NCBI GenBank assembly: GCA_947625765.1
Contig: CANQPP010000012.1
Span: forward strand, 1-54,645
DNA: 54,645 nucleotides
Source: an uncultured Clostridia bacterium
GTDB lineage: Bacteria; Bacillota; Clostridia; Christensenellales; UBA1750
Direction: 5' to 3'
A program made the position numbers and the translations under genes. The notes under the pieces are model-generated. The model was given only the letters and a program-made list of their open reading frames with translations, had not been told where the DNA came from and ran no database searches. This document shows, piece by piece, positions 1 through 10,873 of this stretch (position 1 is the first letter of the stretch; each line of letters opens with the position of its first letter).

Positions 1-234
1 ACGGTGCATTGGAAGTACGGCGGACAGACCACCGTCGCCCTGCCGATTATCAATACCAAGGACGACCCGATCTATGTAGCGGGCATCATCCGGCAAAGGC
101 AGGAGCGCATGGACGCTGAGAACGCCCTGCTGGAAAAGGCCAGCGATCTCATGGCCAGCAACATGCCGCGTGAAAAGATGGTGGAGGTGATCACACGGGA
201 GGCAAAGCAATTCGCCGCACAGGCGGCAAGATGA
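1..234 (+). CDS. C-terminal fragment of an unidentified protein, open at the window edge
   Basis: The frame is open through the left edge of the window, so the internal ATG/GTG at 4 is not necessarily the start. The last ~77 residues are basic/acidic and helical, ending Ala-Ala-Arg. There is no motif I recognise. It sits 64 nt upstream of a large serine recombinase in the same direction. Such recombinases often occur as adjacent tandem genes, so this could be the tail of a partner recombinase or another integration protein; that is inference from position only. Confidence 0.5.
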   Translation, partial: TVHWKYGGQTTVALPIINTKDDPIYVAGIIRQRQERMDAENALLEKASDLMASNMPREKMVEVITREAKQFAAQAAR

Positions 235-298
235 AGACGAGAAGCGGGAGGGCTTGCCCGCCCTTCCGCTTTTTCAATGAAGGGAGGGAAACGGCATT

Positions 299-1546
299 AT
301 GATTGTACGGCATATCCGCAGCAAGAACTACGGTAAAAAGAAAAAGGTGGCCGCTTACTGCCGCGTCAGCACGGATAAGGCGGAGCAGGAGGAGAGCTTT
401 GAAACGCAGATCGCCACCTATGAGCGGGTGATCCGAAACAATCCCGAATGGGAGTACGCGGGCATCTACGCGGACGAGGGAAAGAGCGCCACCAGCGTCG
501 ACCACCGGCCTGAATTCCAACGGATGATCGCAGACGCGCTGGACGAGAAAATCGACGTGATTCTGGTAAAATCCATTTCCCGGTTTTCCCGGAACATCGT
601 GGACTGTCAGACTTATGTGGAAAGGCTGCGGGAGAAAGACGTCTCCGTGCGGTTTGAACGGGAGAACATTGACTCGCTGAACCCCGCCTGCTCGATGATG
701 TTCTCCCTGCTGGCGGCCATTGCCCAGGACGAGAGCCGGTCGATCAGCGAAAACGTCAAGTGGGCCGTAGCCCGACGCTTTGAACGGGGCGAATACAAGA
801 TCGGGAACAATCAGGTACTGGGCTACGACGCGGGCGAACATGGCGAGCCTGTTCCCAACGGCGACGCATGGATCGTGCAGATGGTATTCCGGCTGTTCAC
901 CGAGGGAAAAACCAGCCGCGAGGTGGCCGAAGCGGTGACGGCGGCGGGAGGGCACGGCCTGAGAAGCGAGGGAACGCTGAGCTACCAGACCGTGCTGTCC
1001 ATCCTGCAGAACGAGATTTATGTGGGCGACCGCTGCCTGCAGAAACGACCGCCGGTGCATTATCTGACCAAGAAGCCTGACCTGCGCGCGGAGTACAAGA
1101 GCTACTACCTGAAGGATGTTCATACGCCGCTCATCGACCGGGAAACGTGGGACAAGGCGCAGGCGAGGCTGCACAAGCGAGAACTGGCCAGGGAGGCGGG
1201 CATCGAACGCCAAAGGGCGGATGCGCATTTCCTCTACGGCAAACTCTTCTGCGCCAATTGCGGCGCGCCTTATCGGCGGCGAACGTTCAAAGAGTGCCGA
1301 GCGAGAGGTGGGGAAAACTACAAGGCTTGGTGCTGCAAGGAACGTGGGAAAGGTAATGCGGGAAATGGCTGCATGAATCCGATCCTGCGGGAAGAAACGC
1401 TGCTCCAACAGATCTGCAATAAGCTGGGCTGGGAATGGAACGATCCGGGACGCTTCGACAAGGATCGCTTTTTGCGGGAGGTGGAACGGGTAGAGGTCAT
1501 GCCCGACAGTGAGATTGTTATCCAAAAGAACGCGCAAGCGGCGTAG
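299..1546 (+). CDS. Large serine recombinase (resolvase/invertase family integrase)
   Basis: Site-specific recombinase of 415 aa that cuts and joins att sites through a serine-DNA intermediate. The N-terminal resolvase domain (about 15-160) has the catalytic motif Y-C-R-V-S-T with Ser24 and the conserved K-S-I-S-R-F-S-R-N block near residue 95. The recombinase domain (about 165-290) follows, then a zinc-ribbon region with F-C-A-N-C-G (about 318) and paired cysteines before C-M-N-P. The start at 299 has a good GGAGGG site 7-10 nt upstream. It is followed by a strong terminator. As the last large gene before the element-chromosome junction it is the likely integrase of the element. Confidence 0.93.
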   Translation: MIVRHIRSKNYGKKKKVAAYCRVSTDKAEQEESFETQIATYERVIRNNPEWEYAGIYADEGKSATSVDHRPEFQRMIADALDEKIDVILVKSISRFSRNIVDCQTYVERLREKDVSVRFERENIDSLNPACSMMFSLLAAIAQDESRSISENVKWAVARRFERGEYKIGNNQVLGYDAGEHGEPVPNGDAWIVQMVFRLFTEGKTSREVAEAVTAAGGHGLRSEGTLSYQTVLSILQNEIYVGDRCLQKRPPVHYLTKKPDLRAEYKSYYLKDVHTPLIDRETWDKAQARLHKRELAREAGIERQRADAHFLYGKLFCANCGAPYRRRTFKECRARGGENYKAWCCKERGKGNAGNGCMNPILREETLLQQICNKLGWEWNDPGRFDKDRFLREVERVEVMPDSEIVIQKNAQAA

Positions 1547-1553
1547 CCCAAAG

Positions 1554-1632
1554 AGCCGGGTCACTTTCTTTCTTTGTTGGAATGCTGGAGAAGCAAACTG
1601 ACAAAGGAAGATCGTGACCTGGCTTTTTTTTA
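1554..1632 (+). terminator. Rho-independent terminator of the recombinase gene
   Basis: An 11-bp stem with one mismatch (AGCCGGGTCAC at 1554-1564 against GTGACCTGGCT at 1614-1624) encloses a loop with further pairing potential (CTTTGT/ACAAAG) and runs straight into a T tract at 1624-1632. Confidence 0.8.
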
Positions 1633-1654
1633 TTTTTCCCTCTTTAGACATGCG

Positions 1655-2062
1655 TTATTTGCTTTGCTCTTCGTGTAAACGCGCTTCTCCTGCACGGCGC
1701 AGTTTGGCCTTGCGATAGCCGCGCCAATCAAGGTTTTGCCCGCAACGGTCACAGAATGAGGTGTACTCCCGTTCCATGCTGACTTGGCAGCGTGGACAGA
1801 TATAGTAAACTGTCGGGCCTAAATAAGATGGCACGATGATGCCCTCTATGATTTTCATGGGGACGCGATAACTGGCCCAACGGATTAATTTTTTGCGAGA
1901 GAAAACGGAAAGGTCATATTTCTTGGGAACAGGCTGCGGGATGGAATCTTCGGGTGCTGTTGCTTTTGTGTGCGGCTGTGGGGAGACGCTTTGATCCTCT
2001 TTCCTTTCAGATTGGACTTCGGGAATACCAGTCAGGGTCGCAGTGCTTTTGTATGTTGGCAT
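1655..2062 (-). CDS. Small zinc-ribbon protein of unknown function
   Basis: 135 aa, transcribed toward the recombinase gene. The N-terminal ~50 residues are polar, proline-rich and probably disordered. The C-terminal half has two CxxC pairs (Cys89/92 and Cys104/107) separated by 11 residues, a typical zinc-ribbon spacing, followed by a very basic tail. The ATG at 2062 follows GGAAAGGAGG on the minus strand. It lies inside the element, so it is cargo or an accessory DNA-binding protein; no family recognised. Confidence 0.7.
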   Translation of the reverse strand: MPTYKSTATLTGIPEVQSERKEDQSVSPQPHTKATAPEDSIPQPVPKKYDLSVFSRKKLIRWASYRVPMKIIEGIIVPSYLGPTVYYICPRCQVSMEREYTSFCDRCGQNLDWRGYRKAKLRRAGEARLHEEQSK

Positions 2063-2179
2063 GGTGGCGACCTCCTTTCCGCCAAAAGCATACTGGAGAT
2101 CGCCGAAGATGAAAAAACAAACGATGTTTATTTTTTGTATGGTTCCTCTAATGGGGCCGCATAGCAGCTTTAGTTTATA

Positions 2180-2324
2180 GGTTAGCCCGTAAGGAGAAAC
2201 CCCCAGATAGCCTGTAAAGAAAAGTGGCTTTGATACGATATATGCTGCCCAAAATCAGTATATAGGCAAGCTGGGGAACCGCTACCACAAGATACAGTGG
2301 TTAGCCCATAAGTAAAAGTGGGAA
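2180..2324. repeat. Three related ~20-nt direct repeats at the element end
   Basis: Three related segments begin at about 2181, 2208 and 2300. They share a core resembling TAGCCyrTAAgnAAAAGTGG: TTAGCCCGTAAGGAGAAA at 2182, TAGCCTGTAAAGAAAAGTGG at 2208, TTAGCCCATAAGTAAAAGTG at 2301. The third runs into the point where racemase coding begins. They may be recombinase or accessory-factor binding sites, or the footprint of the crossover site. Confidence 0.6.
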
Positions 2325-2334
2325 CCTCAAGAAC

Positions 2335-3387
2335 ATGCGCAGGCGGACGGACGCACACATCATGGCCGTGCTCAAGAACAACGGCTACGGCCTGGGGCTG
2401 TGCGAGTACGCGGGCGTGCTCAGCGCCATGGGCGTGGACCGCTTCGCCGTGGCCAACGCTTCCGAGGCGCTGGCCCTGCGCCGCGCGGGCACGGACGGCG
2501 AAATTTTGGTGCTGGCGCCGGTGCTGGACGCGGGGCTTTTGCGGGAGCTGATCGGGCTGAACGTGAGCCTGCAGGTCTCGAGTTTGGAGCAGCTGTTTTC
2601 CGTCCGCAGGGCCGTGGCAGGCACGGGCGAAAAGCCGAAGCTGCATTTGAAGATCGACACGGGCTTCGGCCGCTGGGGCTTTTTGCCCGAGGAGCTGGAG
2701 GCGGCCCTGCCGGAGCTCAGGAAACAGCCCTTCGCGGGCTGCTACACCCATCTGGCCGCGGCCTACGGGGACGGGAAGATGACGGCCAAGCAGGCGGAAC
2801 GCTACTTCGCCGCTCTGGAGCTGTTGCAAAGCAGCGGCGTGGAAACGGGCACGCGGCACGTGTGCGCCTCCGGCGGGACGCTCAAAAACCCCGAGCTGCA
2901 CCTGGATATGGTGCGTCTGGGCTCCGCCCTGGTGGGCGGGGTGCCGAACGCGGCGTCCTGGGGCCTGCTGCCTGCCGCCCGGCTGGAGGCGCGCGTGGCC
3001 CACATCAAGACGGTCAGGAAGGGCGAGAGCCTGGGCTATGGCGGCAGAGAGAAGCTGAAAAGCGACCGCAGGGTCGCGGTGGTGGCCGTGGGCCGCTACG
3101 AGGGCCTGCGCTCGAACGCCCACAGCGGCCGTCTGGGCAGGCTCATGGACAAGCTGCGCCCGGTAGCGCCGCAGCTGGCGGAACTGGACGGCGGCAGCGC
3201 GCCCATCGTCGGCGGGCTGGGCGCCAACCACCTGATGCTGGACGTGAGCGACATTCCCTGCCAGGTGGGCGACGTGGCCTCCTTCGACTTAAACCCCATC
3301 TACTGCCCCGCGTCCATCCGGCGCAACTGGCGGGAGCGGGAGACGGACAAGGAGGAAAAGATGGAGATGAAGGCCGCCAGCGACTAA
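2335..3387 (+). pseudogene. alr: Alanine racemase-like gene truncated at the N-terminus
   Basis: PLP-dependent amino acid racemase, fold type III, normally supplying D-alanine for peptidoglycan. The PLP lysine lies in I-M-A-V-L-K-N-N-G-Y-G-L-G, only 14 residues from the first available ATG (17-18 from the start of homology at 2323). The family has about 35 residues there, so strand beta-1 and part of the N-terminal barrel are missing. The rest looks intact: K-I-D-T-G-F-G-R-W-G-F at about 104-114, L-G-Y-G-G at about 230 and a C-terminal G-A-N-H-L-M-L-D-V. There is no convincing ribosome binding site before 2335. A residual protein could be made, but loss of the N-terminus through the upstream element argues for inactivation. 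Confidence 0.75.
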
Positions 3388-3489
3388 GGAACAGCACAAG
3401 AGAAACACAGACGCATAAAAGCCCGGCATCCGGGGAGACTTTTCCTTGAAAATAAGACCCTTTATCAAGAGGGAAGGAAGGTCGAAGGG

Positions 3490-3921
3490 ATGCTGGGCGT
3501 TTTGTTTGCGGTGCTGGCCGGGGCGGCCATGAGCGTGCAGGGGGTCATGAACACCCGCCTGGGCGAAAAGATCGGGATGATGGAGTCCAACGCCTTCGTG
3601 CAGGGAACGGCCTTCCTGCTGTCCTTGCTGGCGTTGCTGCTGTTCGGAAAGGGGAACTTTAAGGCGCTGATGGACACGCCGAAGGTCTACTGGCTGGGCG
3701 GCGCGCTGGGGCTGGCCATCACGCTGACGGTGATGCTGGCCATCCGGGACCTAAGCCCCACCGTGGCCATCTCGATCATACTCATCTCCCAGCTGCTGGT
3801 GGCTGCGCTCATCGACGCGTTCGGCCTTTTGGGGGCCGAGCGGGTGGGCTTCCACTTCACCAAGTACATCGGCCTGCTGCTCATGGTAGGCGGCGTGGTG
3901 CTGTTCAAGCTCAAGAGCTGA
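3490..3921 (+). CDS. DMT-superfamily membrane protein (YdcZ/DUF606 family)
   Basis: 143 aa, almost wholly hydrophobic with about five predicted transmembrane helices. The opening M-L-G-V-L-F-A-V-L-A-G-A-A-M-S-V-Q-G-V-M-N-T-R-L-G is the hallmark of the YdcZ (DUF606) half-size drug/metabolite transporter family, in which proteins of ~145 aa are normal. The start at 3490 follows GGAAGGAAGG. The substrate is unknown for most of the family. It is followed by a hairpin at 3968. Confidence 0.8.
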   Translation: MLGVLFAVLAGAAMSVQGVMNTRLGEKIGMMESNAFVQGTAFLLSLLALLLFGKGNFKALMDTPKVYWLGGALGLAITLTVMLAIRDLSPTVAISIILISQLLVAALIDAFGLLGAERVGFHFTKYIGLLLMVGGVVLFKLKS

Positions 3922-3967
3922 TGATGGGGAAAGACGCGGTTCGGGGAAAAACCCATATTTTTTAAGG

Positions 3968-4011
3968 GAAAAGCCGCTCCTGCCCGGGAAGAAGGGCGGG
4001 AACGGCTTTTC
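3968..4011. terminator. Stem-loop after the DMT protein gene
   Basis: GAAAAGCCG (3968-3976) pairs with CGGCTTTTC (4003-4011), with additional pairing inside (TGCCC/GGGCG). The 3' T run on the plus strand is short (TTTTC), so it may act as an attenuating or bidirectional terminator. Confidence 0.5.
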
Positions 4012-4132
4012 GCTGTCTATAAGGGGAAAGAGGACAAGTTTTATCTGCGGAGAGAGAAAGCCGCATACCGCCGCCGGGATTCCGCATAGCATCAAGGGAT
4101 AGGAAAAAGGGACGGGAAGGAGGAGAAAAGGC

Positions 4133-4780
4133 ATGCGCAGATGGGCGGCGGTGCTGGCCCTCGCGCTGGCGCTGGCACTCTGCGGCGCGGCGGGGCGGGA
4201 AAAGGACGTGCTGCTGGTGGTGGACGCGGACGTGCAGACGCTGACGCTGTACGTGGACGGGGAGAAGAAGGACAGCTGGCCCTGCGCCGTGGGCAAGCCG
4301 CGGACGCCGTCGCCGCTGGGCGTGTTCACGGTGAACCAAAAGTCCGCGGGCTGGGGCGACGGCTTCGGCACGCGATGGATCGGCTTTTACTGTTCCTACG
4401 GGGCCTACGGCATCCACGGGACCAACCAGCCCGCCAGCATCGGCGGCTGGGCCTCCCACGGCTGCATCCGCATGTTGAACCGGGACGTGGAGGCCCTCTA
4501 CCCGCAGGTGCCCTACGGGGCAAAGGTGCTGATCGAGCGGGAGGCCTACGGCCCCATGGGCGCGGGTCTGCGGACGCTCAAGCCCGGCGCGCGGGGCGCG
4601 GACGTGATGCAGGTGCAAATTCGGCTGAAAAACCTGGGGTATTACGGAGGCGCGGCGGACGGCGTGTTCGGCGAGGGCACCAAGGCGGCCCTTCTGCGCT
4701 TCAAGAAGGAGAAGGGGCTGGAGGGCGACCAGGTGGACTGGAGCTGCTACCGCGCGCTGGGCATCCAGCTGTTCGAGTAG
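4133..4780 (+). CDS. L,D-transpeptidase (YkuD domain) with C-terminal peptidoglycan-binding domain
   Basis: Exported cell wall cross-linking enzyme, 215 aa. An N-terminal signal sequence (M-R-R-W then a long Ala/Leu run to about 20) precedes a YkuD domain (about 24-138). The catalytic motif is seen as His95 in Y-G-I-H-G-T and S-H-G-C-I-R-M at 108-114, with Cys111 the nucleophile that forms 3-3 meso-DAP cross-links. A PG_binding_1 repeat (about 143-205, L-K-P-G-A-R-G-A-D-V and R-L-K-N-L-G-Y-Y) follows. The arrangement catalytic-then-binding is common in Clostridia. The start at 4133 is preceded by GGAAGGAGG. Confidence 0.92.
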   Translation: MRRWAAVLALALALALCGAAGREKDVLLVVDADVQTLTLYVDGEKKDSWPCAVGKPRTPSPLGVFTVNQKSAGWGDGFGTRWIGFYCSYGAYGIHGTNQPASIGGWASHGCIRMLNRDVEALYPQVPYGAKVLIEREAYGPMGAGLRTLKPGARGADVMQVQIRLKNLGYYGGAADGVFGEGTKAALLRFKKEKGLEGDQVDWSCYRALGIQLFE

Positions 4781-4823
4781 AGGTTGGCTTCCATAGGACA
4801 AGCCCTGCGCGGGGGAAAACCGC

Positions 4824-5448
4824 CGCCTTTTCCATAGATGGGAGATGGGGAGATCGGAACACCGCAGAGACGCTCCTTCCGTTGACGGAAAACGGGACCG
4901 CCGCCGGGCGGCCTTTTCCATTGATGAAAAAGAAAGACTGCCAAGCGGCTTTTCAACAGAAAAACGTGTCCGCTGACGGATGGCGTTTTCTTTTAAATGA
5001 GTGCAGACCGCAGGCTTTCCCTTGCGGAAAAGGTGAGCGGCGTTTTCTTTCAAATGAGAGAAGAAACCACGCTTTTCTTTGAAGGAAAAGCGGAAAGCGT
5101 CTTGCCTTTCGCAAATACGGCCGAACTTTCCGCCCGGAGGTCGGCAATAGCCGGGTTTGCATCCGGCTGGCGAACGGGCCGCCGAGCCGCCTTTTCCATT
5201 GAGGGGGAGATCGGAACGCCGCAGAGCTGCTTCTTCCGTTGACGGAAAACGGGACCTGCCGCCGGGCTGCGTGTTCCATTGAAGAAAAAAGAAAGGCTGC
5301 CAAGCGGCTTTTCTGGCTTTTCTATTGAAAAACAAGGCCGCCGCCGGACGGCTTTTTCTTTCAAACGGGAGCTGACCGCGGGCTTTTCCTTGAAGGAAAA
5401 CCGGGCGGCGTCTTGTCTTTCGCAAAAGCGGCCGAAGTTCCCGCCCGG
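4824..5448. repeat. Duplicated intergenic repeat block between the transpeptidase gene and mrfA
   Basis: The ~740-nt gap (4781-5522) has no credible gene. It consists largely of two diverged direct copies, about 4824-5138 and 5188-5448. They share GCCGCCTTTTCCAT, GGAGATCGGAAC, TTCCGTTGACGGAAAACGGG, CTGCCAAGCGGCTTTTC and a closing segment around CTTTCGCAAA..CGGCCGAA. Short hairpin-forming motifs of the TTTTCC..TTGA..GGAAAA type recur within each copy (for example 5071-5090 and 5383-5400). Short ORFs in it differ between copies and have no coding signature. Confidence 0.75.
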
Positions 5449-5522
5449 CGATTGCGCAAACGCCCATTTGGTTGTAAAATAGAGTGGACAGCCAAGGGCG
5501 CTACAAAGGGAGGGAAAGCCGG

Positions 5523-7776
<2,254 letters not shown>

Positions 7777-7796
<20 letters not shown>

Positions 7797-8901
7797 GCTG
7801 CGGGAGCTGGCCAAGGAGCGGGAGCGCGCCCCCAAGGCGGAGGAGGCCCCGGAAAAAGCGGCCGACTGCGCCCTGCGGACGGCGTCCTTCCCCTTAAAGC
7901 CCTTAAGGCTGACGGAAGAGGGCCTTAAACTTCTCACCGGGGACGAGGAGGCGGCGAAAGCCTACCGCTCGCCGGAGGGGCTGGCCTTTTTGGACGTGGA
8001 GACCACGGGCCTTTCCCGGGGCGCGGGGACCGTGGCCTTCGAGATCGGCCTGGGCCGCATACGCGGGGGACGGATGGAGGTCTGCCAGCTGTGGATGCGG
8101 GACTACGGCGAGGAGGAGGCCATGCTCCGCCGCCTGATGGAACTCATGGACGGCGCGGAGCTGATCGTGAGCTTCAACGGCAAGAACTTCGATGTGCCCA
8201 TGCTGGAGAACCGCATGATTTTGAACCGCCTGCGGCCCTCCTGTCTGCACCTGCCGCAGATCGACCTTATGTACCCGGCGCGGCGGATGTTCAAGCTGCG
8301 GCTCAAGAGCTGCACGCTCACCCATCTGGAGGAGCGGGTGCTGGGGCACGTGAGGAAGGACGACGTGCCGGGCGTGGAGATCCCGGCGCTGTGGTGGCAG
8401 TTCTTAAAGGACAAGGACGAAGCGCCGCTGGAGAAGGTGTTCGAGCACAACGCGCAGGACGTGTTCTCCATGGCGCTGCTGCTGCAGGCGCTGCACGACG
8501 GGCATTTGAGCCCGCTGGAGATGGCCGAGGCCGCGGACGTGTACTCCGTGGGCCGCGTGCTGGAGCGGGCGGGCAACGTGGAGCTGGCGGAGCGCTGCTA
8601 CATCCGCGCCAGCGAGGGGACGGTGCGCTCCCTGTCGGGGGTGGCGCTCAACCGCATCTACCGCAGGCAGGGCCGCTGGGACGAACAGCAGGCCGCGCTG
8701 GAAAGGATGGCCCACGCGGGCAGCGGCGGCGTGTTCCCCTACGTGGAGCTGGCCAAGCTCTACGAGCACAGGTTCCGCAACATACCGCTGGCCCTGCGCG
8801 CGACGGAGTCGGCCATGACCGTCTGCACGACGGAGGAGGAGATGGACGAGCTGCGAAAGCGGCGGGCGCGCTTAAAGGCCAGACTGGAAAGACGGAAATA
8901 A
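7777..8901 (+). CDS. mrfB: MrfB-type 3'-5' exonuclease (YprB family, RNase H-like with TPR tail)
   Basis: 374 aa, starting inside the end of mrfA, so translationally coupled to it. After a charged N-terminus the DnaQ-like exonuclease domain begins at about 66. F-L-D-V-E-T-T-G-L carries acidic residues Asp73 and Glu75. L-I-V-S-F-N-G-K-N-F-D-V-P-M-L gives the next Asp at about 140, and H-N-A-Q-D-V-F-S-M the final Asp near 228. Residues ~250-374 form helical TPR-like repeats. In Bacillus subtilis MrfB is the metal-dependent nuclease partner of MrfA. Domain order and adjacency both support this call. Confidence 0.93.
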
Positions 8902-8971
8902 GCCGGTCTTACCGGCATAAAAGGCATGAACGGGCGGTATCGCGGTACCGAGGAAAGGAGTCAGATCGAAA

Positions 8972-9724
8972 ATGGGAGCCTTTCGGGCGAATCTGATGGC
9001 GCGGCGCGCGGTGGCGCTGCAGGCCACGAGAAATATAGACAGGGCCTTTGATCTGTACGGCAAGGCCTACGACGCGGGCATGACGGACGTGTACGCGCTG
9101 GCGGCCTACGGCGTGCTGCTCATGCGGCGCGGCCAGGGGGAAAAGGCCGTGGAGGTGCTGAAAAAGGGCACCAAGCAGCCCAAGATCAAGCCGGAGTACT
9201 GGGGGCACCTGTACCAGAACCTGGGGCTTGCCTACTGGATGACCGGGAACCTGGATAGGGCGCTGCGGGTGTACAGCCGTATCTACGAGCGGCTGACCAC
9301 GGCCTCGGTGCGGGGGAACTACGGCTTTCTGCTGATCGCCAAGGCGGACGAGACCGGCGACTACGAGCAGGCGGTTGCCTTCAACGAGGAGGCGCTGGCC
9401 TACGACGACGAGGACCCGGTGATCCTGGACAACGTGGCGCAGCTCTGCTATCGCTTAGGCGACAAGGAACGCGCGGAGGAGCTGTTTGAAAAGGCCTTGA
9501 AGGTCAGGCCCACGCAGTTCGACAGCATGGTGTATCTGGCCCGCATCCGCAGGGAGCAGGGCCGGGACGACGAGGCGCGCGCGCTTTTGCAGACGGCGCT
9601 GGAGAAGGAGTATTCCGCGTTCAGCACGGTCAAGCGCGAGGCGGCGGTGGAGCTGGCTGAATCCCTGGGGATGCAGGACCCGCAGGAGAAGAAGGCGGAA
9701 AGCAGCGAGCAGGGCGGGGAGTAG
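8972..9724 (+). CDS. Tetratricopeptide repeat protein
   Basis: 250 aa, about six tandem TPR units over residues 12-215 (for example D-R-A-F-D-L-Y-G-K-A-Y near 25, N-L-G-L-A-Y-W-M-T-G-N near 80, A-E-E-L-F-E-K-A-L near 170). The tail is polar and acidic. There is no signal peptide, so it is probably a cytoplasmic scaffold. It lies 70 nt after mrfB with its own AGGAAAGGAG site and no terminator in between, so it may be co-transcribed with mrfAB. Function unknown. Confidence 0.75.
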   Translation: MGAFRANLMARRAVALQATRNIDRAFDLYGKAYDAGMTDVYALAAYGVLLMRRGQGEKAVEVLKKGTKQPKIKPEYWGHLYQNLGLAYWMTGNLDRALRVYSRIYERLTTASVRGNYGFLLIAKADETGDYEQAVAFNEEALAYDDEDPVILDNVAQLCYRLGDKERAEELFEKALKVRPTQFDSMVYLARIRREQGRDDEARALLQTALEKEYSAFSTVKREAAVELAESLGMQDPQEKKAESSEQGGE

Positions 9725-9765
9725 GCCCGGCGGCTTGCGGCTTCCCTGGAAAGGGGTTTGCGGAA

Positions 9766-9952
9766 GGCGGTTTCGCCGGAAACATGGGCCCTTCCAAAAC
9801 GTTCCCGACCGAGAGAAAAACGAGCGGAACGCTCTTTGCGGGATAGGCGTTTGAAGGAAAGAGGCTGTTTCGCCGGAGCCCTGTTTCCTTCCCACGGGGT
9901 TTCCGACAGTGTGAAATCGTGCGGAACCGCTGCTTTGTTGGGACAGGCGTTC
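9766..9952. repeat. Imperfect ~95-nt tandem duplication in the gap after the TPR gene
   Basis: The gap 9725-10089 has no credible gene. Two adjacent diverged copies can be aligned: about 9766-9857 and 9862-9952. Matching blocks are GGCGGTTTCGCCGGA / GGCTGTTTCGCCGGA, CCCTTCC / TTCCTTCC, GCGGAACGCT / GCGGAACCGCT and ATAGGCGTT / ACAGGCGTT. Confidence 0.55.
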
Positions 9953-10088
9953 CCGAAAACGGAGGGGGAAAAGACGCTTTTCATACCGCCCGGCGTCGTA
10001 AGGCGGCGAGGGCGGCCGAGGTGCGGTTTTCTCCAATGCGGGGGAATGCGGGCGGCGCGGCGGTCCCGGTGGGAAACGGGACGGATAT

Positions 10089-10120
10089 AAAAAACGCCCG
10101 GCCGGGAAAGGCGGGCGTTG
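10089..10120 (-). terminator. Terminator of the SANT-like regulator gene
   Basis: AACGCCCG (10093-10100) pairs with CGGGCGTT (10112-10119). Read on the minus strand the stem is followed by a run of T residues (complement of 10089-10094). Confidence 0.75.
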
Positions 10121-10136
10121 GTGGGAATATGGGCGT

Positions 10137-10742
10137 TCAGACGGCCTGCAGGGCGTCGGCCATGGCGCGCAGCACGGCCTTGGCGCTCTCGCCGTCCAGG
10201 CGGCGCAGCAGCTCCGGCAGGCCCTCTAAGGTCAGGGGCCTGTGGGGACGGGCCTGCCTGGGCAGGGAGCGGCCCCGGCGGTAGGGATCCACGCAGGGCA
10301 GCCCTGCCGCCTTCAATTCCTCCATGGCGGCGCGGACGCGGTCCTCGTGGCTCTTGAGCAGGGAGCGGTACTTGTTCTGCAGGCGCAGGGCCAGCGTCTT
10401 GTCGCCCTCCGCCATCAGCAGGACGCAGGCGCGCACCGACTGGCCGCTGCCCTGGGCCTTTAGCACCTCGCGGATGAGCGCGTCCGTTTCCTCCTCGCTG
10501 AAGGGGACGAAGGGCGCGGCCCGGCGCTGGGCCAGGTCCTGCGGCGCTTCCCTGCCCTTGAGGGAAGCGTAATAGTGGTTGCGGATGGAGTTGGCCTTGC
10601 GGCCCGTGCGCTGCGCGGTGCTCTCGAAGGCCGCGCGCAGGGGCTTGCCTGCCGTGGCGCAGGCGCGAACCTCCTCCCAGAGGACGCTCTGCTCCTGTTC
10701 GTTCCAGCCCAGGCGGCCCCTGGGGCTCTGTGCTTGCTTCAT
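10137..10742 (-). CDS. Myb/SANT-like DNA-binding protein (RsfA-like)
   Basis: 201 aa from the ATG at 10742, which follows AAAAGGAGGAACT on the minus strand; a longer frame to 10844 lacks such a site. Two SANT-like helical modules are visible. The first (about 11-60) is G-W-N-E-Q-E-Q-S-V-L-W-E-E-V with a distal N-S-I-R-N-H-Y-Y-A-S-L-K-G. The second (about 72-125) begins F-S-E-E-E-T-D-A-L-I-R-E-V. This resembles the RsfA/YlbO prespore regulators of spore formers, but similarity is by pattern only. The C-terminus (from about 150) is helical with no recognised domain. It has its own terminator. Confidence 0.6.
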   Translation of the reverse strand: MKQAQSPRGRLGWNEQEQSVLWEEVRACATAGKPLRAAFESTAQRTGRKANSIRNHYYASLKGREAPQDLAQRRAAPFVPFSEEETDALIREVLKAQGSGQSVRACVLLMAEGDKTLALRLQNKYRSLLKSHEDRVRAAMEELKAAGLPCVDPYRRGRSLPRQARPHRPLTLEGLPELLRRLDGESAKAVLRAMADALQAV

Positions 10743-10873
10743 GCTGAATAGTTCCTCCTTTTCCGGCGCGTTTCGCCGTGTGCTGTCTGTATAGAGTATG
10801 CGCGCGCGGGGCGGAAACGATACAGCTTTTTGACGTACTTTCAACTTTTTCGTTTGAACGGGGGTGCAGGCCC

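Larger units (their letters stand above)
1..2322. mobile_element. Right end of an integrative element, joined to a truncated alanine racemase gene
   Basis: Seen: this stretch carries a large serine recombinase, a small zinc-ribbon gene and a set of three related short repeats at its right edge. Immediately beyond it, recognisable alanine racemase coding begins in mid-protein at about 2323 (Asn-Leu-Lys-Asn-Met-Arg), with an in-frame stop at 2302-2304 just upstream. Inference: the element integrated into a racemase gene and the junction lies between about 2299 and 2322. The left end is outside the window, so size and type (ICE, prophage or mobilizable element) are unknown. Confidence 0.65.

Noticed and set aside
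2400-3449. 349-codon plus-strand ORF in another frame over the racemase remnant
   Set aside because: Arg/Gly/Ala-rich translation typical of an out-of-frame reading; the racemase frame has the conserved motifs.
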